A DNA stretch of 64,000 bases from Gigaspora rosea (lineage: Eukaryota; Glomeromycota; Glomeromycetes; Diversisporales; Gigasporaceae): positions 224,853-288,852 of the forward strand of contig QKWP01000362.1 of NCBI GenBank assembly GCA_003550325.1, given 5' to 3'. Of the stretch, positions 11,903 through 22,637 are shown piece by piece (the stretch's first letter is position 1; every line of letters begins with the position of its first letter). Position numbers and translations under genes: made by a program. The notes beneath the pieces are model-generated. The model saw only the letters and a program-made list of their open reading frames with translations, was not told the origin of the DNA and made no database searches.

Positions 11903-12176
11903 TTCTATTATATCTGTTTATAAATATAATAAATTTAGGAAATGCATATTTCCATCATATAATTTACTATTTACATAGTAAATTTTCATAGTATTAAGAG
12001 TTATTCCCTAAATTTATAATAATCAAATAGAACAATTAATGTGTAAACATGCATTAACAATTTATGAAATATAATTTAAAAAACACTATTAATAAATAAT
12101 ACAATTTATCTGCTATACTTACTGACTTTTAATAATTTAATAACAAAATAAGTAAATTAATAATATGAATCATCTA

Positions 12177-12310
12177 AAGCTAACAGCCTCCACCTGAGTC
12201 TTTATTAGATATAAAAAAGTTTAAAGTATATAGTATTATAGAAGTAAACATAGTGCATGTATATGTAATTCTTGTTAATAAAGGCAGGGCTGCTAGTTAA
12301 AAAAAAATAA
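12177..12310 (+). mobile_element. Short retroposon (SINE-like) with 19-bp target duplication
   Basis: A 134-bp insert ends in an A-rich tail (AAAAAAAAATAATAA). It is flanked by perfect 19-bp copies of TAATAATATGAATCATCTA at 12158-12176 and 12311-12329. The paralogous site in copy B near 29685 has one copy of this sequence and no insert. Long target duplication plus poly-A is the mark of LINE-driven retroposition. Confidence 0.8.
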
Positions 12311-15160
12311 TAATAATATGAATCATCTAGTAATTACATAAAGTAAACATGAATTATTTTAAAAAACTATGAGATATATACTTATGAACTATAATCCAAC
12401 ATAATTACATCAAATATGCAAATATTTCATTATTAATAATTAATGATAATGTGTATTATAGTTGATTAGATATAAAATTAGCTATAAAATTTTTAGAAAT
12501 GCAGTAAACTAATTCTTACCCTCTGTTAATTAAACAAAGAATATATGAATTTATGTATCTTCATACAACAAATTATATATATGCCAACCATAAATTGATA
12601 TTTTAAAAATAAAATAAATTTTACAAAATAATTATATCAGATAAGAAAATATTAGTAAAATAATATGCATCATGAGCTGATTAGATATAAAATTAGTTAT
12701 AAGATTTTTAGATCTTTGGTGAACTAGATTCTTATCCACTGGCAATTAATAAAAAATATATGAATACATAAGTAAATTATATAAATGCCAATCATAAATT
12801 AATATTTATTAAAAATACAATGAATCTCATACTTACGACCTATGATCCAATAGAACAATTATATAAGATATATATTGTAAAATAAAACATGCAAAAATAT
12901 TATTATTGCAAATAAAACAATTGCTCTAAAAATAGATTCAACAAAATGATATTTACTCTCTAGTAATCCAATATAAGTATATAAATAATCAGTTATAAAA
13001 GTTTAAATTTAAAATAAATATAATTAAATATACTTACTTACTAATAATTCAATAGAAATAACTATAAGGAAAAAAATTAAATTGAATAACAATTTACAAA
13101 TAAAATTGTAAAATGAGAACATTATATTTATATGGTAGAGCTTTAATGAAAAATAAGTAAGACGTGTTATAAAAATAAATTAGCGAGCCATGAATTAAGT
13201 CTTTAAAAATAAAGCATTTACTTGCTAAAAATTTAATAGACAATTAAGAAAAACATGTCAAAAAAATTCATAAATCAAAAGTTTTACAATTTTGAATAAA
13301 TCCAAAAAGGTTTTACTTACTTCACCCTAATTCAATAAAAGAATGTGCATTACATGTGTATTAGGTTATAAAAGTTAATTTAATTAATACTAAAAAAAAA
13401 AGTGAAATTAAACTTATAATTACCCAGTGCTAATAAAAAATTAATGAAAATAAGGGTTGTTATTTATAAAGACCAATTAAGATAAATAATAATTTTATTT
13501 CAATAAATCAATAATGAATATACTTACGGACTAATTAAAATGAAATACATTAATATGTATACTATCACTTGGATGCTATATAAAGTCAAAGTATTATTGA
13601 AAAAAAAACTGAAAAAAAATTTATACTAACACTCTAGTAATTTAACAAGAATCAACTGATGGTTTATTAAATAAATAATAATTCAAGGTTAATAAAATTA
13701 AGCTCATACTTACTCCCAAATACTTCATTAAAAAAATAAAAATATTATAAAAATATTAAGTTATAAAGGCGAAAATATAATCGCAGTTTAAAAATCAAAT
13801 GATAATACAGTCAGACTTTCTAAATGCAACCAAATTTTTGGTAACTTCCATTTAAAGAACAATAACAAAATAGCATTAATAGAGTCTAATAAAAAATCTG
13901 GAATTTCATTTGTTTTTAAAAGGTCTAACTGCATTAATATAACATACACACTTAAATAAATAAAAGCTAATTAGAGAATAATTTAAAAAGTATCAAATAT
14001 TAAAAATACACACAATACTTACTTACTAATTGTTTTGTATATCATAGTTAATACAAATTATAAAAGGTCGCAAAAAGAATTATAGAATCAAATTATACTC
14101 ACATACTAATGATAATAATAATAAAATTAAATTTTCATGAAAAAAATCTATTTAAAATAGACAATTTAAGAATAAATTATTATGATTGAGGTTACTTGCT
14201 AATAATGTGACAAAAAGAATGAAAAAACGATTGTCATTGAGTTGTGAATGCAAATTAAAACAATGATAACTAATAATTTTAGGGATAAATACTGATGAGC
14301 ATAAGCACCGCTAATAATTAAAAAGAAGAATGTGAACGTATGTAGAATCAAGTTATAAAAGCTATGAAAAATAAATTTAAAAATAAAAACCTACATCCTA
14401 ATGATTCAACAAGACAAGCAATTAGAAACTATCATTATAAATTTATAATTCATGAAATGAATACTATAAAGTTTATATTTACGCACTAAGGATTTGGTAT
14501 AAAATATGTAACTTTAGTGCATAACGATAGAATGATAAAAAATTTCATAAATAAAAGCAAAAAAAAATTTTATATTTACATAGCAAGTCTAAGAATAGAA
14601 ATAAACATATTATTAAACATAAATAAATTAGAAAGAATAATTCAAAGCATTAGAATAAATTCAATAAAATTTATACTTACACACTAAAAGTCCGACAAAA
14701 GAACACATTTTATTATACAATATTAAGTTGATTAGAAATTGAATTAAAAAATTTATTAATTTTTTAGAAATAAATCTAATTAAATTTAACTTACCCGCTA
14801 ATAAAGTATTACAGAATATTTATTAAACAAGCAATATTAAAAAAGTACAACTTAATGATCATGAAATAATAACAATTTAAAATATATAAAATAATCTTAT
14901 ACTTACAACCTAAAAATCAAATAGAAAAAGATCATTAATAGGATATACAAAAGTTAATTATGGAAGTGCATAAATTTTATACTTACAAACTAATATTCCA
15001 GAATAAATATTATTATGTTATATAAAGATAAATTCAATAAAATCATAAAATAATAATTTTATGAATTTATATATATTTACATTTTAATAATCAGATAGAA
15101 GAATGTGAACAAGTTATAATTTAAAATTATAAAAACATGCGGAGATTAAATTGGACATAT

Positions 15161-15339
15161 TGCAATTATTAACCGACTTTGAGAAGTATTTCGAAGTATT
15201 TGTAACAAATTAGCACTTTTAGCTTGTATTCGGCTAATAAGTAACATTATTGAAAATTATTTTCGATATCTTATTAACAAATGTTAGTTAAAGTGCTAAT
15301 TTTTTTACAATTATGACACGAAGTCGGTTTTTAATTGCA
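15161..15339. mobile_element. Foldback MITE inside a micro-exon gene intron, copy A
   Basis: TGCAATTATTAACCGACTT at the left pairs with the complement of AAGTCGGTTTTTAATTGCA at the right. A second stem, AATTAGCACTTT / AAAGTGCTAATT, lies inside. The element sits in the intron before the 15380-15382 exon and is shared with copy B, so it is older than the duplication. Confidence 0.7.
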
Positions 15340-16425
15340 GCGTGACCGATTAACACTTCTAAAGTAAATTTATACTTACACTCTAATAATCCGAAGAAAA
15401 TGCGAAAAAGCAATTAAAAATTTATCAAATGATAATTTTATAAAAAAAGTTAATGCATAAATTACCCGCTAATAATTTAATAGAATATAAAAAAAAAGGC
15501 GTATTATTAAATTATAATGAAAATTTTTGAAAGAAAGTTATAAATGACTTACCCACTAATAATTAATAGATAAATATAAAAAAGCGTGTATTATTAATTT
15601 ATAATGAAAATAATAATTATAAATTAATGCTAAACTCATACATGAGTCTAATAATCGGATAATAACATTTATAATAAAAAAAAACAAATGATTAGAGGAG
15701 CACAATTAAAATAATTAATGTAAACAATAATTTTTAATATAATTACACTGGAGGGACTGGAGGTAAAATGTAAAATACAAGTTAATAGGGATTAATAATC
15801 TAAAATAAAGCAAAAGGATTTAAAGAACATTACTAAAACGTTCTGCTAATTTATATTCTTCCGGTTATTTTCTTTTAATTCACTTCCATTAAATTCATAA
15901 TTTGATAAAACAATCGTCGAATAAGCGATTAATAAAACGAGAAGAAAAACAATGAATATTTTGTATGGCTGCATTGTGGTAAAGTTTTAAGGGTTTTGGT
16001 AATACTAAGTTTACAGAGAGAAAAAATTATTAAAAATATCGGTTACGAGTATTAGTCTTATTTAAAAAATAGAGTCTTTTATAACACTTTAAAATATGAT
16101 TAAAAATTGACGATCAGTGTAATACCAGGTTTATATTCGAAGTCACGTACGTACGCACGTAAATTAAACTCATATCTGATATATAGTTATATACATTAAT
16201 TGACGTGTTTTCGTGATGTGTAATAAGCTACTGATAAAAATCACGTATTATATAATTTAGCTATTTTATCAATGACGATATATAGCAGAGAATAATAATC
16301 ATATGGGTCAATTTATGATCTACTGGATACCAAAATGCATATGGGAGGATTTTACCGATTTCCAAGTGAAAAATAAATTTGATCTACATATATTTGTTAT
16401 AATACAGTAATAAATTTATCATGTG

Positions 16426-16880
16426 ATAAAGCGGAGCAGATTCTTATAATATATATTTTAGAGAATTAACTTTAGGGTTAAGGTCATCATATATTAAAGT
16501 TAGGTAGGTTTTAGGTAGTTATATATAAGCAAAATTGCCTTCCCGACATTATTACTTAATTAGCCAAGGTAGGTTTAGACTACCGTTTTTTGTATTTTTC
16601 ATGTTTTCGCTTTCTGCTTCGCCGAAGATCATAAATTTATATAATTTGATTGGTCAAATGTCATGTGATTCTGCTCCGCTTTAGACGACCCCTATAAAAA
16701 GGGGACCAGGTGTAGGTTTAGGATGTCTTATAGGTAAAATTGCCTTCCCGAAATTTTTTTATTAATGCTCCGTAACAGGTTTAGACACTCGTTTGTTTTT
16801 GTCTCGTCAGGCAGATCCGTGACGATCAAAATTACAATTTGATTGGCTGCAAGTCACGTGACTCTGCTCCGCTTTAGATG
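16426..16880. repeat. Tandem module with AAAGCGGAGCAGA / TCTGCTCCGCTTTAGA
   Basis: Two successive modules share AAAATTGCCTTCCCGA, GGTTTAGAC, ATTTGATTGG and end TCTGCTCCGCTTTAGA (about 16684 and 16877). The inverted motif AAAGCGGAGCAGATTC opens the block at 16426. The block is conserved in the third locus copy, where the hAT element interrupts it. Confidence 0.65.
16692..16699 (+). promoter_or_regulatory. TATA-like box within a GC clamp
   Basis: CTATAAAAAGG inside CCCCTATAAAAAGGGG, conserved as CCCCTATAAAAGGGGG near 41860. It looks like a TATA box on the plus strand, but no coding start follows closely and the palindrome itself could be the conserved part. Weak call. Confidence 0.25.
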
Positions 16881-17717
16881 AAGGAAATCTAGAAATTTGA
16901 TATCCAAAGTTGATTACATATCACAATTCTGTATTATCACGTTTCAGATCAGTCAAACAAATCCGCACATATGGTGAGATGATTCTAACGAGCACAAAAT
17001 CGATCATGAGATTAGAGATGACGAACGGTGAAACTTTTTTTAATCTATAAAATGTTCGAAAGTTTGATCGATTGAATTATGATCGATTAAAAATCAAAGA
17101 TCGATCAAAATCAACCAATAATTTGCACAATTATATGACCGATCATATGATCGATTATTATCATTATACTACTACTATTATACTGTAACAATTTTTTTTT
17201 ATAATTATGTATCTCTGATAAGATACATAATTTTATTCACTAGAAGCTAGTGTAGACAATTACCATATAAAAACGATAGCCTTACACTATTTCATGCGCA
17301 AATCATAATTTATCGAGCCACCTTAGTTTATTATTATTATTTTTTTTTTGAAGTGTAGACTTATAGCATCGCAAGTATTTTTGTGATTGCATATGACTTT
17401 GAAATATGAATCACTATGAACAGTAAGATAAGCAAGAAGCTATCTTATGGTTCTGAGCATGTAATCAGCAATGTAAGAAAATAGATATTGTTAATTGCCA
17501 AGGCAAAGGTATTTAAGTCCTTTAGTTAGTGAATATATTCACATTAATATAAAATACATAAGTCAAATTTGTTTAGAACGATCTTTTCTTATTATTATAA
17601 TTATCGTAAATGTTCGATATGTTCGATAACGACCATATTCAAAAAAATTTTTTATGATCGGTCACAATCAAACAAATCAAATGATCGATCAATTTGAGAT
17701 CCCAAGATCGAGTAAAC

Positions 17718-17782
17718 AATGCTTATCAACAAATCTCATGGGTTTTTATATGACAACCCCATGAGATTTGTTGATAAGCATT
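17718..17782. repeat. 65-bp palindrome
   Basis: AATGCTTATCAACAAATCTC pairs exactly with its inverse ending at 17782, with a TATATGACAAC loop. The stem is conserved at 46350-46412 in the third locus copy. Confidence 0.85.
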
Positions 17783-18716
17783 TTTACAGATCCCCAACGA
17801 TCACAGGAACGTGTGATTGGATTTGGACTTGTTAGAATCGCCTCATCATGACGAACATTTTGGTAGTAAATCTCCAAAATGGATCAGTAGATCAAAAGTT
17901 ATTTGGTATCAAAGATATTTATACGAACATTTTGGTAGCAAAATCATCCAAAACGGATCAATAGATCAAAAGTTATTATAATTCCAAAAATAAACCGATA
18001 TGTTATTAATATTTACATTGATATTTGTATTGATAAAGATAATTCTATTGCTTTATTTTTTTTATTCATTTTTGAATCAATTTTTACTGTACCACCTTAT
18101 GTTACATATTTTTTCTTCAACACTTTATGGATTCGCAAGGATATGGCTTTGTGACTCATTAAAGTCGTTATAATGAATCTCTAAATATACTAAAAAATCC
18201 CAACCTTCATTGTAACCCGAAATTCAAACATTGGGTGGTTAATACTTTAAAGTTCTTTGTATTAACGTAACAGAAGAATTGCACATGCCTAAACAAGATA
18301 GGAATAATTTGGGATGCAAGTTTGTTATGCCAAAATTTTACGAAATAATTTGTTCTGCCACCAAGTTGAGCATGGTGGTCATGAAAAAATTATGGAAAAA
18401 GATAAATTAAATTTTTTTTTAAAAAAAAAAATAATAATGATAATAATAATAATATTCGGGTTAGACTAGATACCAGACTAGATTTCTGCCGTTGCTGAAA
18501 AACAAATTGCAGAAAAATAAATTTATTGTGTTCAAGAAAATGCGGACGTGTTCTACACAGGGATGCAACTATTATTAATTACATTGTTAAAATATATATG
18601 AATATTCGAGTGTAATAATTTAATGTATTAAAATTTAGCTGGCATTTAATATTTAGGCGAGCATATAATAATTCATTTTTATTCGCTTTTTATTTATTTA
18701 TTTATTTATTTTTTAA

Positions 18717-18772
18717 TTTATTTTACTTTTATTATTAATAATAATATTAATATTAATGTTAATATTATTAAT

Positions 18773-18831
<59 letters not shown>

Positions 18832-18833
18832 CA
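18717..18833. repeat. AAT/ATT microsatellite
   Basis: Runs of ATTAAT, AAT and then ATT make a long palindromic microsatellite. In the third copy the matching place (59540-60850) received a 1.27-kb insertion. Confidence 0.9.
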
Positions 18834-20266
18834 TTCCTAAGTTACTTCTAATCTAACATTCGAGGTATTTAAAGTAAGCATAACAATTTCTTTTTATTTA
18901 CGTTGACTAGTAGATGAAACTTACCTTATTTAAATTTATTCTATTCCACGTTAATCTAATAGGTGACCTAATAGATGATGTAATCGATCAAAAGTATTTT
19001 AAATTATTATAAGTGTTGTGTATCGCTCAAAAGTATTTTAAATTATAAGTGTTATGATGGGTATCGATCAAAAGTATTTTAAATTATTATAAGTGTAATG
19101 ACGGGTATCGATCAAAAGTAATTTAAATTATTTTTAAGGGCATACCAAAGATGCTATTGCAATGCCCATAAATAGAAGTATTGTCGATCAAAAGTATTAT
19201 TTTAAGTTTTGTGTAATGACGTATCGAATCTAAGGGCTGTGTAATCTACATACCAAAAATGCTATTGCGAATGCATAATGATAAAATCCATAAATAGGCT
19301 CTCTCATTGAAATTACCATCCAGGTAACAATATCTATTGACTCGATTAACACAGATCACCCGTTCATTTTACAATAGCAAAAACATAGCTGATATCGTGA
19401 ATAATAAAGATATAAAATTATACTCATTTGAATCGCTTTAGTACGCTCTTTAGTGTGATAGAGTCATTTTAAATTTTTTAAAAATCAGATGTTTATTGTT
19501 ACATTGCTTTAACTCATGTAAAAGGCAAAATTGGTTCTATTGCGCTAAAGGGCGCATTAAAATAAGTATAATTTTATAGTATAACTTTCATTAATTCACG
19601 AGTTATTAAAGTTCAGAATTTACAATCGTTATTTTTATTAAAATAGCTTTCTTTTCGTATTTACAACAAATAAATTTGAATCATCCGAATTTTTTTGATA
19701 TTTTTTTCATGTGATTAGTAATCATTCATTTATCGTTATAGGCATACGAAAATGTTCGACATAAATTCGGATATTAAATCCTAATTAGTAAAATTTATTA
19801 CGCTATGTCAATGTCCCTAAGGTTTCAAAAAAAATTTTGGAATTTTTGACTTAACACAATTGTCGATCTTTTTAAAATTCTAATAACTGATTAGAATTAC
19901 TTTGTGAAATGAGCTGTCGATAAATAAGTTGTCTATGAATAAACTATCAGCTAAATATATTTTCTTTCTGAAAAAATGAATGCTCACGAATTGAACGTCA
20001 CTGAAAAAAAAAAAGGTTTATTAATTGTCCTCACATAGTTTTGATCTACGTATTTAACCGCGTATCTCAATGAGAAATACACTTATGAGCTATGTACGTA
20101 CTTATGAAGAATTGATTTTAAATTAAATGATTTGGAATATCATATGATTTTAAGAAACTTTATCGATTTTTCTTTTATATAAAATTATTTCAGGTTAACA
20201 ATAATTGCATCAGAAATTCGAATTCTATAAAATAATTTAATTTAACTGCAGACAAATAAAGGAATT

Positions 20267-20705
20267 ATGAATGGAAATTTGATTCTTATATCAATATTTT
20301 TACTATTAGCCACACCTTTCACAGTGAAAGCAAATGTAGGCTGGTCAGATTGTTCATTTAACGCCATAGACGCACCCATTACAGTATTACCTCGCACCAG
20401 AAGTACTACAAGGAAACCCATATACACAAGCAGCAGATATATATGCATTTGGTATTCTTTTTAACGTAATAGCATCAGGAAAACCACCATTCAACGCGAA
20501 CCAATACAGTCAAGAGGTTTTGATAGAAAAAGTGGTATATGAACATTATAGGCCAGATATTCCAGAGCATGTACCAAATTTCATTAAAGAAATAATTAAC
20601 AATTGTTGGAAGCATGAACCTCAAGAACGGCCAAAAGCAGATTACTTGAATGAAGTTTTGTATAGATATTGGCTAGATTTTTATGAAAAAATGATAATGA
20701 AATAA
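20267..20705 (+). CDS. Signal-peptide exon joined to protein-kinase C-lobe
   Basis: Exon 1 (20267-20335) gives 23 residues, MNGNLILISIFLLL followed by ATPFTVKAN, a typical signal peptide. A 49-nt intron is inferred (GTAGGC at 20336, TTTAAC branch-like, ACAG at 20384). Exon 2 (20385-20705) adds 106 residues in the same frame. They begin YLAPEVLQG and hold DIYAFGILF, SGKPPF and CWKHEPQERP, matching kinase subdomains VIII (APE), IX (D-x-Y-x-F-G) and XI (CW...RP). The ATP-binding lobe, HRD and DFG motifs are absent, so catalysis is not expected. The paralog at 62247 extends further at the C-terminus; here a 2-nt loss ends the frame at 20705. It could be a secreted pseudokinase fragment or a degrading fusion. 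The intron is not proven. Confidence 0.55.
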
Positions 20706-21273
20706 CTAGAGAATGTAAAAAGTCTGATGATAAAGCCAAAATTCTTGCGGACTCCAACGCATCAAATCATTTTGATCCTCAATACTATAGTCGCTCGTTT
20801 GATAAATCTAAGCTGCCATCCTTATAAAGATGCAATTTTATCAAAGAAAATATTAATCAATATTCACACGGTTTATGCACCTGAATTATATTTTCATGAA
20901 CATTAGAACAATTATACTTTATATGCGTAAAATGGATTTAGCCGGTTACAAAAATTTTTTTTTCTCATAATCTATCTTATATCCTGACTCAAGATTGTAA
21001 AATTATCGTAATTTATATCCAGTAACTTATCAAATAAATTTACCATACCCCGAAAATCCTGAAGAAGTCCTGAAGACCATGCGCGTGCTTTATGTTCATT
21101 GACTATCTACTGTTAACCCGGAATTTAAGGTGTCCAGGATTATGATCCAAATTATGCATGCGATAAATTATAAATTATGCGAATTATGCGAATTTTGAAT
21201 TATTAGCCAATAAAAGTTCAAAAAGCATGGCAAGTCAGGTGAATTACAGTCACATGGACAAACCGGTTTATTC
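20706..21273. other. Downstream region of the kinase gene
   Basis: Shared with 62743-63180, and contains the former C-terminal coding sequence (KSDDKAK-type) past the premature stop. Beyond about 20760 no coding sequence is seen. GCGAATTATGCGAATT is iterated near 21178. Confidence 0.55.
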
Positions 21274-22047
21274 GCAAAACTTACGTTTTTGAGATTCCAG
21301 CACTTACTTTTTTGATACTCCTAGATGTACCCCAAAATTTATATACTTTTTTGTTACCATCTCCACATGACAACAAATAGCGATTTGACTAATCTTGAAA
21401 ATTCAAAACAAAGCATTTGTTTTAGTCAAAAATTGCCTGTTATTCAAAAATCCCAAGAAACCACAGTTTTTTTAAAACATCAGTGCTAATGTACAGTAGT
21501 AAGTGCTAACCTTAAATAAACTAATTTCAATTGCGCTAAAAGTTTTTTAAAAAGCGCGGATACTTAATGATATGCTGTATTCAAAACATTTATTACGCGG
21601 ATAGAGTTTTTTTCTAGATTTTTTTTTCATTTTAAAAAAGCATTACATGTAAAATAGATTTATTCTTGTTTTAAGAAAAACTCATCATATAAATGTTGTT
21701 TTAAAAAATATATATAATCTTTGTTAAAACCTGCACAACCAGGTCGAAACTAAAAAGTTGGTATAATAAAGCGTGCTAAACTTTTTAAAAACAGTATATT
21801 TTATTCGTGGACCATGCAATCAAGTTATTTATTAAACCTATGTGGGCTGTTCTTTATAGAAAAGTTATAATATTTATTATACATTGTTATTAGGGTCAGG
21901 TTCGTAATTAGAGTTAAGGTTAGTGCAATTTTAAAAAAGGCTTGCGATCTGCATGTGATATCAGTATCAAAAAAGTATATAAATTTTGGGATACATCTAC
22001 GAGTTTCAAAAAAGTAAGTGCAGGAGTCTCAAAAATGTACGTTTTGA
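21274..22047. mobile_element. Mutator-like MITE with 9-bp target duplication
   Basis: Terminal inverted repeats of about 80 bp: GCAAAACTTACGTTTTTGAG at the left, complement of TCAAAACGTACATTTTTGAG at the right, continuing through GCACTTACTTTTTTGA and CCCAAAATTTATATAC. The flanks are GGTTTATTC at 21265-21273 and 22048-22056. Long TIR with a 9-bp duplication fits Mutator-like elements. No transposase is encoded. An inner part (TTTGACTAATCTTGAAAATTC) also occurs at 63240 without the TIR. Confidence 0.8.
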
Positions 22048-22056
22048 GGTTTATTC

Positions 22057-22637
22057 ATTTAACCAATCAATTTTTGCTCACATGAGAGGATTATGCGGTT
22101 TCATATATAGTATATTATATTTAATATTTTGATTAAAATTAAGAAAATAGTTTTTGCTATATTTTATATATAAATTAAGATGAATTATCTTATTTGATAA
22201 TTGTTTAGAGATATATCTTTTGCATATTATTTTTTTTTTTAAAAATAGTATTAAAATATATAATATAAATTTAAAAAATAAATAAAAATTAAATATATTA
22301 AAATTTTGGCTATTTTAATATTAACTATAATAAAACCAAATCATATATAATTAAAAATTAAAAGTATAAAATTTAAAACAATTATATTTATAAATTATTA
22401 GTTATATAAAATAAAAAATATCTATATTCTAAAATTTAATAATTATAAATAATTATTTTATAACAATATATATATTATAAAAAAACTATAATATATTAAA
22501 TTTTTTAGCAAATACTATTCAAGTTTTTATATTTTTAGGCTTTAAAAAATGAATTAGCACCTCCAAATTCAGCAACCAACTTATAACTTGATTAAACTAA
22601 TATATAGTTTAATAAAATTAATAAAGTATCTACTTAC
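22057..22637. other. AT-rich region downstream of the micro-exon gene
   Basis: Very AT-rich. The last exon of the long micro-exon gene may lie about 22610 or 22600 on the minus strand (acceptor-like TATATATTAG or TAATCAAG). The first gives an immediate stop, the second about 22 further residues. Neither can be chosen from sequence alone. Confidence 0.4.

Larger units (their letters stand above)
12001..15974 (-). pseudogene. Micro-exon gene, copy A (frameshifted)
   Basis: Paralog of the long gene at 22638-34288. Exon 1 (15834-15974) starts ATG and encodes a signal peptide. It is 141 nt against 142 nt in the other two copies: one A is missing after codon 36, so the frame ends early. Exon 2 is 15747-15756, followed by micro-exons such as 15642-15647, 15553-15555, 15466-15468 and 15380-15382. 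Several splice sites are damaged: the acceptor of the next exon reads TTATTAA, the donor near 13130 is ATAAAT and the donor near 12730 is ATAAGA. Relative to copy B it lacks about 650 bp with six micro-exons. The last exon (GGAATAA, ending 12001) gives a stop. The intron motifs are certain; inactivity is inferred, and a base-call error at the frameshift is possible. Confidence 0.7.
15975..20266. other. Spacer between divergent genes, copy A
   Basis: A roughly 4.3-kb spacer separates the two signal-peptide exons. It holds a tandem module (16426-16880), a palindrome (17718-17782), an AAT microsatellite (18717-18833), and iterated TATCGATCAAAAGTATTTTAAATT units at 18990-19200. An open frame near 17820-18150 overlaps the foldback family and is probably incidental. 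The left part recurs at 41108-47070 and the right part at 59167-62246. No independent gene is recognised. Confidence 0.6.
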
